In this document: positions 30,438 through 41,902 of the stretch, in pieces
How positions within the stretch are numbered: position 1 is the first letter of the stretch
How the letters are laid out: every line of letters starts with the position of its first letter
NCBI GenBank assembly: GCA_008729055.1
Contig: SDUX01000010.1
Location: forward strand, 2,495,090 to 2,559,089
DNA length: 64,000 bases
Direction of reading: 5' to 3'
Source of the DNA: Pyropia haitanensis
Lineage: Eukaryota; Rhodophyta; Bangiophyceae; Bangiales; Bangiaceae
Translations under genes and position numbers: made by a program
Notes under the pieces: model-generated
The model's database searches: none
The model's input: only the letters and a program-made list of their open reading frames with translations
Told to the model about the DNA's origin: nothing

Positions 30438-31528
30438 TCACTCCCCCCCCCATCCCCCCCCGCAACGACCGGGGTGCCGCCGACCAGCACCTCCCCCGCC
30501 GCCGGGCGCTCGCCCTCGGCGAGCACCCGCACCACCCGCCCGCCCAGCGCGAGCCGCCCCGCGGCGTAGAGCCCCACCGCTTCCGCGAGCGCGACCTTTT
30601 CCTCCTCAAACACCGCCGCCGCGACCGCGTCCGCGTCCATCCCCGCCGCCACCGCCACCGCCCGCTGCACGATAATCGGCCCGTGGTCGTACTCATTGTC
30701 GCACAGGTGGACGGTGCAGCCGGTCACCTTGACGCCAAACGCAACGACCGCCGCGTGCACGTGGCCGCCATAGTAGCCGCGCCCACAAAACGCGGGGATG
30801 AGCGACGGGTGCACGTTGAGGACGCGGCCGGCGTAGCGGTCGGGGATGGCGTAAAAGTGGAGCCACCCGGCGAGGACGACGAGGCCGACGCCGGCACCGT
30901 CGAGCGCCGCCGACACCGCCGCGCTGTGCGACGCGGCGGGGTCGGCCGCGGAGCGGTGGTCCCGTGGGGACACGACCGCCGTTGGGATGCCCGCGGCCGC
31001 CGCGTGGCGCAGCGCCCCGGCCGACGCCTTGGACGCGATGACGAGCACAATGGACAGGCGCGACAGGCGGCCGTCGGCGAGCCGCTCGAGGAGGTTGACC
31101 AGCGACCGGCCGCCGCCACTGACGAGCACCGCCGTCCGCACGGGCGGGTGGACGGCGGGGGGGGCGTCAGCGGCAGCCGCCGTCGCCGCGTCCGCCGCTG
31201 CTGTCCCGGCCGCCGTGGGGGGGGAGGGGGGCGACGACGCGGGTGGCGGGCCGCCCGCCTCGCCCGCCGCGGCCGCTGCCGCCGCTGCCGACGCGATGAT
31301 GGGTGGCGGCGACGCGGCGCGGCGGCGCGCCGCCGCCGCCGCCGCCGCCCCTGCCGCGACCGGCAACGCCGGTCGCCGCGGCCAGCCGCGGCACACGGGT
31401 GGCCACGCCGCCGCCGCCGCCGCCGCGGTGGCTGTGGAGGGCGGGCCGCCGCGGAGGGGGACGCCGCTGGCGGGGGTGACAAAGGCGGGCCGCCGCCGTG
31501 GCGGCCGCGGCGGCGGCGGCAAGGCCAT
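30438..31528 (-). CDS. PURN: Phosphoribosylglycinamide formyltransferase (GARFT)
   Basis: Transfers a formyl group from 10-formyl-THF to GAR (third step of purine synthesis). Start ATG at 31526-31528. The first 130 residues are Arg/Ala/Pro-rich without acidic residues, a probable plastid transit peptide as in plant PurN. The catalytic domain runs from TAVLVSGGGRSLVNLLERL through IVLVIASKASAGALRHAA, LVVLAGWLHFYAIPDRYAGR and VLNVHPSLIPAFCGRGYYGG (Asn and His of the active site) to VTGCTVHLCDNEYDHGPIIV (catalytic Asp). CGRGYYG is the plant/bacterial form rather than the animal one. The domain ends near AAGEVLVGGTPVVAGG. A stop lies at 30438-30440 in the frame one base away across a G/C-run; in the unshifted frame the ORF continues to 29729 as low complexity, so I prefer the shifted stop. 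Confidence 0.9.
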
Positions 31529-32639
31529 GACGCTGGCGACGGGGGGAGGGAGGGGGGACGTGGGGCCGGGAACAGGGAAAGACTGGCGGGAGAAAGTGGG
31601 GGGAGGGGGGGGTGGTGGGCAAGTGAAGGGGGGCGAGGGGGGCAACAGGGCAGTGAATGGGAGAAAGGGGGATGAAAGAGGCGGGGGGGGGTGGGGGTGG
31701 GGAGCGCGTCGGCGGCGGAACACCGACGGCCGATGGCGTGGCGCGGTAGAGACCGCCGGCAGGCAAATGGCCGCCCGCGGCTCGAGACGCCGCCCGACCG
31801 CCCCTGCTCATGAAGGGGGCCCGGCCGCCGCGCGGCGTGCCGCCGGCGGCGATCCGCGACGGTATCTGCCACCTGTCACGGGGAGCCACATCGCCACGTG
31901 GCAAGCAAGCCAAACGGCGGTGCGGAGTTGCGCTGATGGGGGTTGCGGACGATGCGGCAGCCACCGCGGGCGGTGCTTTGCCAATCCGAAAAAACCGTGC
32001 CAATCCGAAAAAACCGTGCCGCTCTCGGGCCGTCGCGATTCCGCGGGGCACTGGGAAAACGAGCCGCCATGCCACAGACGTCGCGGCGGGGCAGACGCCG
32101 ACCCGTGGCGGCCGCCCGTGGGGGTGTGGCGGTAGCCGCGGCCGCCGCGGCGTCGTGGGGTGGACGGACGACGCGGCCGACGGCCACGGCGGCGGCGGAC
32201 ACCGCGCTCGGTGGTGGCGGCGGCGGCGGCGACGACGGCGGTGGGGGGGCAAGCGGACGGCCGGGCTGGTGGCGGCGGCGGCGTCCACCCTCCACGGCGA
32301 AAGCACCCCCCCTGCCGCACCCGTCCCGCCATTTCCCCCTCCCCACCCCCCCGCCGCCAGCGGCGCCGCCGCATGGCAGCCACCAAGGGCGGTGGCGGAG
32401 CAGCCGCGTCGGCGGCTGCCCAGCGGGTGCACCCCCGACGCTCGCACATAGGACAGAATCGCCCGCCACCCAGCGCCAGAGATGGACGCGGCGCCCGCCG
32501 GGGCGTGTGCCGGCCCCCCCGCGCGTGCCCCGTGACAGCATTTCTTCGTTCCGGCCTCGAGGTAGGACGGGTGGCCGCCGCCGCCGCCGCCACGCCCGAT
32601 GCGGCCAGCGTGCGCGCAACCGCGCCCTCCCCCCCCCCC
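31529..32639. other. Intergenic region
   Basis: Lies upstream of PurN and downstream of the propeller gene. 31540-31700 is purine-rich on + (pyrimidine-rich in the PurN sense, its probable leader). A 19-base direct repeat based on CCAATCCGAAAAAACCGTGC sits at about 31981-32020. No gene recognised. Confidence 0.4.
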
Positions 32640-33631
32640 CACCCCCCCCCCCCCCCCCAACTTCCCCAACCGCCGCGTCGATCCGGTTCCACAAAGTAGT
32701 CGAGCCGACCCGCGGTCGGGCTCCCCACAGCGCGCATCGATGGCCAGCAGGCTGCCGTCCCGCGCCTGCGCCACCGCCGTTGGCGTCGTCCACGTCGGGT
32801 GGGGGAGGTGGGCGCTCGACACGCCCGCCCGCGGCGGGCGACCGCGCGTCGGCGAGCCGTACAGCACCGCCGGGTTTTGGCGGCGTCAAAGAGGAGGCCG
32901 TCACCAGTCGTCAGGCGTGCCGCCGCCCCGGCCAAAGGGATCCGCGTCGCCACGGCGTCCCAGCCGATGGCGTAGAGGAAGCCCGGCACGGACTGGACAA
33001 CAACCCGTGACCGCGCGGCGGTGCTGTACTCGATGCCACTCGCGTGGGACGCCGTCCACGGACGGGTCCCGGTCCCCCGGTGAGGGGCCCCCGCCACGCC
33101 ACGGCGGCGGCAGGCGCCGCCGACCCGCCGCCCCCCGCCCGCCGCCGCCGCCGCGGTTGGCACCCCCTAGATGGCCGGCTGCACCGAGCCGGTCCCCGCC
33201 GCAGCGTGCGGCCGCCGCCGCCGCCGTTGCGCAGCGCGAGCCCGTTCCCCGCCGGCCCGCGCCGCCGCCCCACACCACTTCCCGCGGTGCCGCGTCGTAC
33301 GGGACGCCCGCGACCGTCTGGGCGGTGGCGGTGCCGTTTGGGGGGTGTGCCCGACCACCGCGGCGCCCCGTGACCCGACGCGGCGTGGCAGGGGGTGCGA
33401 CGCGGCCGCCGCCGTCGACGGTGCCGACCGCAAAAAGTGGGGGGGGGGGGGGGGGGGACCGCCGCGATGCCGTGTGGCCGGAAACCGCGTGGCAGGCGGA
33501 GGACGACGGGGGGGGGGGCGGCCGCCGCGGCCGCGGCCGCCGCCGCCGCCGCCGCTGCCACGAGGGGCGGCGGCGGCAGCGGCGGCGGCGGCGGCGGCGG
33601 CGGCGGCAAGACGGGCGGCGGGGCGGGCCAT
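32640..33631 (-). CDS. SMP-30/gluconolactonase-like beta-propeller, frame broken
   Basis: The suggested start at 33631 reads MARPAARLAAAAAAAAAAA, which resembles a signal peptide. Sense sequence is then split between frames by G/C-runs (around 33438-33455 and 33510-33520) and a one-base change near 32875. Blade-like pieces in order: LFAVGTVDGGGRVAP, TVAGVPYDAAPREVVW, SGIEYSTAARSRVVVQSVPG, FLYAIGWDAVATRIPL, TGDGLLFDAAKT, AVLYG, TTPTAVAQARDGSLLAIDAR. The pattern (N/S)GI-Y, hydrophobic VVQS-x-G-x-LY, ATR(I/V)-x-L, GDGLL is that of six-bladed SMP-30-like propellers, including secreted plant and fungal members. Ligands and substrate cannot be inferred. The end is uncertain because the frame enters long C-runs at about 32625-32660. 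Confidence 0.45.
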
Positions 33632-34222
33632 TTCGGACAATGGGAACAGGGCAGCAACGGGACAGGTGCGGCAAGGGAACGGGACGGCAGCGGGGCCGCC
33701 GACGCCCCCAACAACACCCCCTGGGCTGTGCCGGCTCCTACCCGGCCGCGCGCGCGCGCCGCGGCTGGACACGCGGTCACGGCTCGCGCCGACCGGCTGG
33801 CGCGCCGCCCCGCGCACCGCGCGGGCCACCACACCCCCCCCCCCCCGCGACAGAGATCTCCACCGTCCCGCGGCTGCACGCGGCGCGCCCCCCGTCCGGC
33901 CACCGCGCCGGGAGGGCTGTGACCCGCCGCGGCCGCCGCCGCCGCCGCCGCGGCCGCCGCCGCCGCCGCCGCCGGCGGCATCCCCCCCCCCCCACCCCCC
34001 CCCCCCCCCCCCGCCATGCGACCGGCCTTTTCCTCTCCCCCCCCCCCCCCCCCCACCGGCCGCCACGGCGTCGGCGCTCGGCACCAGGCGCTCCCCCCCC
34101 CCCCCCCCCCCCCCCGGCGCGCCCCCCCCCGCCGGCCGCTGCCGCCGCCGCCGCCGCCGCCGCCCGTGCCGCGTCGGCCGCCGCCGTCGGCCGGCGGCCG
34201 CCGTCGCGGCGGCCACCCGCGG

Positions 34223-34287
34223 ATGGCCACCCCTGCCGGCAACGCCCCCGCCGGCAACGCCCCTGCCGGCGACGCCCCCGCCCCACC

Positions 34288-34355
<68 letters not shown>

Positions 34356-34542
34356 TGCCCGCCACGCGCCGCGGCGGCGGCCGTGACGCGCGCCTGTCCA
34401 CCCCCCACACGCTGAATGATGGGCGGCCGGCCGGCGCGGGGGACCCGCCCGGCTGGCGTGCCGCCACCATTGGCGTCCGCGGCGGCTACCGGCGGGCGGA
34501 CTTTGCGGTATCGGCGGCGGCGGCGGCGGCGCCGCCGCCGCC

Positions 34543-34580
<38 letters not shown>

Positions 34581-34733
34581 CCGCGGCGGCGGCCGACGCG
34601 GCCACCCCCACCGGCGGCACGCGCGCCGGCGGCACCCCTACCCCCACCGCCGCCGCCTGTGCCGCCGCTGACGCGGCGGCTGCCGCCGCGACGGCCGCTG
34701 CGGGTGGCGTGGCGGCGGGCGACCCAGACGGCG

Positions 34734-34777
<44 letters not shown>

Positions 34778-36422
34778 TGGCGGCTGCCCGCGGGGGTGAC
34801 CCTGCCGGGCCCGCCCGTCATGCGCGCGTCGACGGTGGCGTTTCGGCGGCGGCGGGACGTGGCCGCCTCGGCCTACGCCGCGTGGACGCCGGCGGCCGCC
34901 GCCGCCGCGGCCGCCGACGACCCGGCGCGCACCGGCGGCGGCGGCAGCGGCAGCGGCAGCGGCAGCGGCAGCGGCAGCGGCAGCAGCGGCGGCGGCGGCG
35001 GCAGCGGCGGCGACGGCAGCGGCGGCGGCGGCGGGCGCGCCACCGCCGCGGACCGCCGCGACGGCATCCTCGACGGCCTCTTTTACGGCCGCTACGGCAC
35101 CCTCACCGCCCGCGTTGCCGAGACGGCCGCCGCCGCCGCGGCGGGCGCCGCCGCCGCGACGAGCGCGCCGTCGCTGCTCGCCGCCGTCCACGCGGCGCTG
35201 CTGCCGGCGTGCCGCGCCGGGGGGGGGTGTGGCTGGGGGGGGGGGTGCCCCCGCCCGTCGCCGCCGTCGTGGGGGGGGGGGGGGGTTGTACCACCGCCTG
35301 GGTGTGCTCGCCGCGCCGCTGCCGGCGGCGTGGGCGGCGCCGCCGGGCGGTGGCGGCGGCGAGGGGGGGGGGGGGAGCCGCCGCCGCCGCCGCCGCCACA
35401 GGGAGCCGACGGGCGCCCCCCGACGGTGGTCACCGCCGGCGGGCGGTCGGCGCGGCCGCTGGCGGCGCTGCTGACCCCCCCCACCCCCCACGCCCCCCCC
35501 CTGGACCTAGCCGCCACCGCCCGCCGCCTCGCCGCCGCCTTCCCCCGCCTCTCCATCGCCATCCTCGACACGCACGGCGCGCTCACGGCGGCGGCCCCCC
35601 CCGGCGGCGGCCGCCCCGGCGGTGGCCTCGCCCCCCTCTTTGCCGCGGGCGTCACGACGGTCGTCGCGCCCGCCGCCGACGGCGGCGGCGGCGCCTTCCT
35701 ATATACGGGCACGCCCGCGGCGCACGCGCGCGCGCGGGGGGGGTCAAGACCGCCGCCACGCCGTCGGCGGGCGCGCTGTGCCCGGGGGGGGCGTACGCCG
35801 CGTGGCGGGGGGGGCGCTCGCGGGGGGTGACCGCCGCGGCCGCCGCGGCGGGGGCGGCGGCGCTCGCCGCGGCGCTCGCGTCGTGGGTGCACCCCGCGCC
35901 GGGGGGGGAGCGGCGGGGGGGGGCGCCCCCGGGGGGGGGGACGCCGCCTTGCGGGGGGGGGAGCGCCGGCCGCCGCCGCGGCCGGCCGCGGCCGCCCCGC
36001 CGCTGCGGGTGGGGGTGTGGTACCCCGGCGGCGGTCCCGTGGTGGGCGTGACGCTGTCGGGCGGTGCCGCCGCCGCCGCCGACGCGTTTGTCAATGGCCT
36101 GGCGCTGGTGGCGCTCGCCGAGGCCGACGCGGCTGCCGTCGGGACGACCGTCTGGCCCGACGCGGCGGATGAGGTTGCCGCCGCCGTCGCGGCGGCCGCC
36201 ACCGCCGCCGCGCGGGCGGCGGTGGGCGGCGGCGCGGGCGGCGCTCCCCCCCCTCCCCCGCCGCCGCCATTGTGTTGCCGCCGGCTGACCTTCCGGGTGG
36301 GCCTGGAAGACCCGGCCGACCTGTGCCGCGATGTTCTTGCCGCCCTCGACGCGGCCGCCGCGGTGGGGTCCCCGCCCGCCACGGGCGCGGGGGGGACGCC
36401 GGTGGGGCGGGCGGGGGGGTGA
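34223..36422 (+). CDS. Cystathionine beta-lyase (MetC)-like protein lacking the PLP lysine
   Basis: Cys/Met-metabolism PLP family, MetC branch, by position-ordered matches: PPVMRASTVAFRRRRDVAAS (about 34810), DGLFYGRYGTLTARVAE (about 35065; MetC has LFYGRRGTLTH, where Tyr and Arg bind the cofactor phosphate), SAPSLLAAVHAALLPACRAG, LYHRLGVLAAPLPAAW, FPRLSIAILDTHGALTAA (the Asp that pairs with the pyridine N), AAGVTTVVAPAADGGGGAFL, RGVTAAAAAAGAAALAAAL, and the C-terminal LTFRVGLEDPADLCRDVLAA. Where MetC has ATKYLVGHSD with the Schiff-base lysine, this protein has APAADGGGGAF, with no Lys and no homopolymer that could hide one. The C-terminal carboxylate-binding Arg is also displaced. Long poly-Pro/Gly/Ala insertions. 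Frame changes at G-runs near 35221-35286, 35736-35743 and 35905-35960. The start is tentative. Confidence 0.55.
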
Positions 36423-36971
36423 CGCGCCGTGTTTGCAGGGCGGCCGGCCGGCAGCGGCGCACTGCCCCCTCTGCCGCCGTGAAAGGTGGCACGCCTAGTC
36501 GGGGGGGGGGGGGGACGGAGGCACCCTGCTCTTTGGAGTGGCGGCGGGACGGGGCGTGGGGAGAGAGGACGCCGCAACGTCGGGTGGGAGCGGGAGGGAA
36601 GGAAAAAAAAAAGAGGAACACATCAACTGGCGCCGGCCGCACGAGCGTGCGCACCGGTGCCACCTACCACACACACACGCGACCCAACAGATACGGCTCA
36701 TATCCGACATGCACCTGCAGCGAGTTGCAGTCGCGGGGAAGGGGGGCGAGGGAAAGGGAGGGTGGGGGAGGGGAGCGACGTAGATGGGATGCGGGAGCCG
36801 TAGTCTCCCGTGAGGGCGGGAGGGGGGGGGGGGGGAGGGGAGCAGGGGAGAGCGACAACGTCCAAGCAGAAATACGACCATGCAAGAAAAGTGACGCTCC
36901 CCCCCGGTTCCCATTGCCCACCCACCCGCCCGCCCCACCCCGATCACCCCGCTGCAAGAGAGCCGCCGCGC
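36423..36971. other. Convergent 3' intergenic region
   Basis: Lies between the 3' ends of the MetC-like gene and eIF4G. Purine-rich on + (36500-36880) with an A-run at 36603-36612. No gene seen. Confidence 0.45.
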
Positions 36972-39900
36972 TCACTTGTCGTCCTCCTCCTCGGCGGTGG
37001 CGAGCCACTCAAACCACGCGTTGGTCTGCACCAGCGCCTCGGTCTTGCCGCTGTCGTCCGACCCCGGGTCCCGGTCCTTCCACGCGTTGGCCGACTCCTC
37101 GTCAATCACGTCGAGGTCGTAGAGGCCGTCAAAGAGGCGCCGCACCAGCGGCGACAGCGGCTTGCCGTCCGCGCCGGTGAGGGTGCCCGCCCCGGGGAAG
37201 CGGGCGGCGTAGCAAATGGCCTGCACCTGCAGCAGCACCGTCACCTGCGCTTCCGTGTTGCCCTCAACAAGCGGCAACAGCAGGGGGGCGACGGCGGTCT
37301 TGAGCAGCCGCGCCTCCTCGGCCACCACCTCGGCGGTGAGGTTCCGCTCGCCGGCCGACAGCGTCGGTGCCACCGCCACACCAATCGCGGCCGCCGCCAA
37401 CGTGCGCACAAACGACGGCGACGTGCGCACGTCCGCAGAGACTTCCGCATCAATCCAGGAACGGACGTCCTCCACTGACATCCCGTCGCGGAGGCGCTTG
37501 GCCACCTCCCCGCCAGCGGCGCGGACGGGCAAAAGGAAGGCCATGTTCAGCCTGTCCAGTGCCCCGTTCAAAACCTTGTCGCCACTACCACCGGGTACCG
37601 TTGCCGCGAGAGCCTCCAGGTCCACACCGCAAGCAGCGTAGGCTGCCACGGCCGCAGCGTTGGCCTCGTTCTCGGCAACCGCCGGGCGGTTGCCAGCGCC
37701 CGCCACCAGAGCGGCCTTGAAATTGGAAAAGGTGCCTACCACCAGCTTGATCGCCAGCCCAGGGTTCTCAATCTCCTTGACAGCAGCGCCAAGGAAGCCA
37801 AGGCCGGCGTCGACAGGCACGGCCGCGTCCGCCGTCGTCTCGGGCGCAAACGCGCCAAGGGCGGCCAGGCGGCCAAGGAACTTGCCCACGTACTCGCACG
37901 CCTTGGGGTCGTCAATGTCCAGGTCGTCCAGCATACGCACCACGTCGGTAAAGGCGTCCACAAACGCAGCGTGCGGCAGGGTGGAGGAGCTCGCAAAGTG
38001 CTCAAACAGAGGCAGCATGACCTCACGCTCCTGCACACGGAGCTCCAGCACGTGCCGCATGGCCGTCTGCACAAAGCTCGTGTGACTGGCCACTGGGATG
38101 TCCTCCTTGACGCACTCGCATGCTTCCTTGACATCCTTGTTGACCACGTACTCGGAGAGGATGCTCTTGGTCTTGCGCTTGAGCACCTCCTTGGACAGGC
38201 CGGGCGGCGCTGCTGGCGCTGCCGGTGCCGCCTTCGTCTCAGGTGCGGCGCCGGCCGCGCCAGGCCGCGCGGCGGCGCGACCGCCTGGCCGCAGAACGGG
38301 TGTGCCAGACGCGTTGTCGGCCAGCTGCGCAAACGAGTTGGCAAGCAGCCCCGACTTGGCACGCACATCGCTGGCAGGCCCGCGGCTGCGCGAGCCCGGT
38401 CGCAGCCCACCGCCGCCAGGCCGCAGGCCTCCTGGGCGCAGCGTCACCTGCGCCGTGTCAGCCGACATGGACGTGGCCGCTGCGGCCGCCTCCTTGCGCT
38501 CCACATTCTCCCACGCGGCGCTCAACCGGTTGCGCGTCGGCGGGGCGCCAGTAGCACCAGCACCGCCACCCCGCATGGAGGACGGCATGTGCATACTCAC
38601 CGTGTGGTGGGAGGTGGGGATGGGTCCCCGCATGCCCATGCCGTAGCCGCTGCGGCCGCCGCCGCCAAACCCACGAGAATCCCGCGACTTCGCACTCGCA
38701 GCCGCGGCAGAGGCCTCCTTAGCCTGCTCCTCCTTCTCAATGTCCGCGTGGATCTCAGCAATGGTCTTGGCGCCGCCCTCGTCGCGCCGGCCCTGCCAGT
38801 TGTTGCTGCGCAGGTCCAGCAGGTCCTTGAGCAGAAAACGCACCCTGGAGGGGATCTCCTTGTCCCGCGACAGCAGCGCAAAGTCTTTAAAGTAGTCATC
38901 CATCAGTGACTTGGCCTTGGCATTCATCGAAAGGAGCTTGCCGGTGGTGGAGACGAGCTGGATGAGGGCCTCTACCACGTCCTCTTCCTTCTTGGCCTTG
39001 ACGATGGTGAGCAGGCGCTGTATGCACTCAGTGTGGATAATCTTCTCCAGGATCAGCTTCTTCTTGAAGAGCTCACCAATGAACATGACATTGCCAAGCA
39101 TCCGCCGCTTCGCCCGCGAGATGACCACCGAAATGTCTGCGGGCAGGATGACGTCCTGCTTGGAGATGGTCTCCAGCTTGTCCACAAACTCGTTCATCGC
39201 CGCACTCTTCTTCTCGCGCGCCTTGGTCACCACCTTCATCAGCTCCTCCGATGTCAGGTTGCCGCCGTCCTCCAGCACTTTCAGGTCACTCATGATCGTC
39301 TCCTCGTTGGCAAACCGGTCAAACTCCAACTGACAGTTGGAGAGGAGCAGGCGCCGGAAGTTGAGCTTCTGCTTCTCGCTCTCGGGCGCGTCCGCCATGG
39401 AGCCTGTCAGCTTGAAGTTCTCCTTGCTCAGCCGCGAGCACAGGTCCGCGTACATCCCCGCAAAGTTGCTCTCAGACAGGGCCTTTTGAAACACCTCCGC
39501 CACGATGCCGTCGAGCACCTCGGGGGACGACACCTCGATGGCCTTGATTTGGTCATAGATCTTGTTGAACTTCTCGAGCGTCAGCTTGTTCAGCAGCGAG
39601 CGGACCTTCTTGACCTTGGCCTCCACCTCGTCGTCGGCCTCGCGGTTGCGGGCCCAGGCGTTGGAGCTCTTCTTGAGCTCGGGCTGGGGCGCGACCACGG
39701 TCGCGTGCACCTTGGTGCCGCGGGGATCAAACATGCCCGCGTAGCCGCCGGCGCTGCCACCGCCACGGCGGCCGCTGCCAAACGCGCCGCCGCCGCTGCC
39801 GCCGCCCCCACCCGCCGGCGCCATCCCCCCCGTCCGCGGGGTGCGGGCCGTGCTCAGGTCCGAGGCGCTGCTACTCGGTGACGACGGCGGCGGGAGGACC

Positions 39901-40123
39901 TTCATCGAGCCACGAGCGGCGCGGAAGTCCGGCTCGGGCCCGCCCGGCACGCTGCTCGTGCTGCGCGACGGCAGCGGCGCGGTGTACGAGCCGAGGACGC
40001 CCATGCCGCCGCTCCGCGGTGGCGCCGGCGCCGCCCGCCCCGTGCCGCTGCCCCCATTGGCCGCCCCCGTCCCACCCAACCGCATCGTGCCCCGCGGGTC
40101 GGCCATGTCGAGGCCACCGCCCA

Positions 40124-40154
<31 letters not shown>

Positions 40155-40625
40155 ACCAACGCCGCCGCCGCCGCTGTGCGCCCGCCCCAGTGCGCTGCCA
40201 CGCTCTGGGAAGAGCCCCCCTCCCGCTGGGCGCTCCGGCACGGTACGCCCCGCGCGGGCCATGTCCAGCCCCCCGCCCGACGAGAGGCCGCCGCCGAGGC
40301 CGCCGCCGAGGCCCCCCGCGCCCCCCCCGCCGGTTGAGCCCGCCGCCGTCGCGTGCTCCGCGGGGCTGTGCTTGTTGACATCCGACGAGCTCACCGTCGA
40401 CGGGATGAGCGCCGGCGACAGGAACTCCCGGCCGATGAGCATGAGCCACTCGATGGGGTACACCCGCCGCTCGCCGGGGCCAAACGTCTTGCGCTCCGCC
40501 TTGGCGACCGCCGCGTCCTCAGCATGCTGCGCCGGCTTGTCCGCCGATGTGGCTCCAGCGCCCGCCGGGTCCGCCGCCGCCGCGGGGGCCGCGGTCGGCT
40601 CGGCAACGCCGATGGAGGCCGCCAT
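36972..40625 (-). CDS. EIF4G: Translation initiation factor eIF4G with MIF4G, MA3 and W2 domains
   Basis: Scaffold of the cap-binding complex eIF4F: binds eIF4E, eIF4A and eIF3 and recruits mRNA to the 40S subunit. 1217 aa, intronless, start ATG 40623-40625 (MAASIGVAEP...). Residues 56-62 are YPIEWLM, a canonical eIF4E-binding motif (Y-x4-L-hydrophobic). Residues 90-320 are Gly/Ser/Pro-rich and disordered. MIF4G lies at about 337-610 (VRSLLNKLTLEKFNKIYDQI, then FAGMYADLCSRL and FIGELFKKKLI). A second disordered linker precedes MA3 at about 811-925 (KTKSILSEYVVNKDVKEACE). The C-terminus (about 1060-1217) has the W2/eIF5C pattern: LFDGLYDLDVIDEESANAWK and FEWLATAEEEDDK with acidic/aromatic boxes. 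The central part (38000-39700) is less repetitive than other genes here. Divergent from profilin. Confidence 0.95.
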
Positions 40626-41902
40626 GGTGGCGGGGTCGTCCCCCGCGCCCGCCGGCGCTCGACGCGCCGGTCCCGCCCACACACACACACGCACACGTAC
40701 ACAGACAAGGGGGGGGAAGGGGCGGGAAGGGAAAGAAAAGAGGGGGGGGGATACACGCGCAGGCGCACGTTGCGGCAGGCAGCCGCGGCGAGCACGGACG
40801 CGACACCGCCGCCGGTGCTGAAGTTGCGATGCCGCCGGGGCGTGCCCCTGGAGGGCCCTGCCGCGGCGGTGCGGCGGCCCGCCGGGCGACGGACGGCGCC
40901 GACGACGCACGCGCTTCGTGTCTGGTGGCAGGCTCCCCCACGTGTCGCATGGTCCCCGGCACGGCGGCCGTTTAACCGGGCCGTGAGCGCTCCGGGCGGC
41001 GGCCGGACGTCGTGTTTTTGGCACCGGATGAGCGTCTACCCTAAAACCGCAAATGTGAACACGAACAACTATGCAAACGCTTGCTGTCAGAGCCAATCGC
41101 GTGCTGGTATGTGGAAGACTAGCCAATGGCGTGCTCCGCTGTTCGCGTCCAGCCCTCGAGATCAACTGACAAGACTTAGAGGTGTGCGTTGTGTAATTGT
41201 GGGGTCACAAAGTACGATAGCGGTATCTGACGATGGTAATTTTATTTCTGTGCCGTCGCGACCGATATTTGTTCGCTCGTGCGACACCACCTATTTAGTT
41301 GTTCATTGCTTGACAGTGGGTGGCGGCGGCGGCGGAGCGCCGGCGTGAGCGTGCACTGTCATCCCAGCAAACCCCCCTCTCCAGCGTGCCCCCCCTGCCG
41401 CACACGCTCGTCGGGGACAATGGGCGGAAAGCCCCACCAGCTTACCCCCCTGCCTGCCCCCCTGCGACGAATGCGGGGCGCTTATTGGGCGGCCCCGCCT
41501 GGCGGCGCCGCCGGCGGCGCGCCTGCGGCCACCGTTGATCCGGTTTGTTCTGCCCCCGCTTGTCACAAACCCGGACGGCCGCTCCCGCCACGCTGTGTTT
41601 GCGGCGTGCCACGGTACCCACCGTCCGGGCCACCCCTCATACCACCCGGTTTGCCCAAGTAGGGGCCCTGACGGTCGTTGCTGGCAGCAGTCGACGTGCT
41701 GGGGCGACCAACTCGACTCGACTCACCCCCCCCCCCCCCGTCCCCCTATCAATCGGTCCCCCTCGTCTGTGGGCTGTTGCTGTGCGTGCCGCTCTGCTGC
41801 GCCGTGCGTCACCGTCGGTCGCTCACCCCCCCCCCGTCTGCCCCCCGCACGTCCCCGTCCTCATCCCCATCGCTACCGTCGCTCCCCATCCCCACCTTCA
41901 TC
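40626..41902. promoter_or_regulatory. Divergent eIF4G / profilin promoter region
   Basis: A 1.28-kb gap between divergent starts. 40680-40760 is pyrimidine-rich in the eIF4G sense (leader), and about 41700-41900 is pyrimidine-rich in the profilin sense. The centre (41030-41330) is AT-richer, with a direct repeat of 15 bases, AGCCAATCGCGTGCT at 41091 and AGCCAATGGCGTGCT at 41121, giving two CCAAT boxes 30 bases apart in the same orientation. These are good candidates for NF-Y sites. No gene seen. Confidence 0.5.

Noticed and set aside
35640..35740. Hidden PLP lysine in another frame of the MetC-like gene
   Set aside because: The segment has no homopolymer long enough to suspect an indel, and neither alternative frame gives a TK-Y-x-x-GH-like motif. 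The first later Lys (VKTAA, about 35745) is past the expected site.
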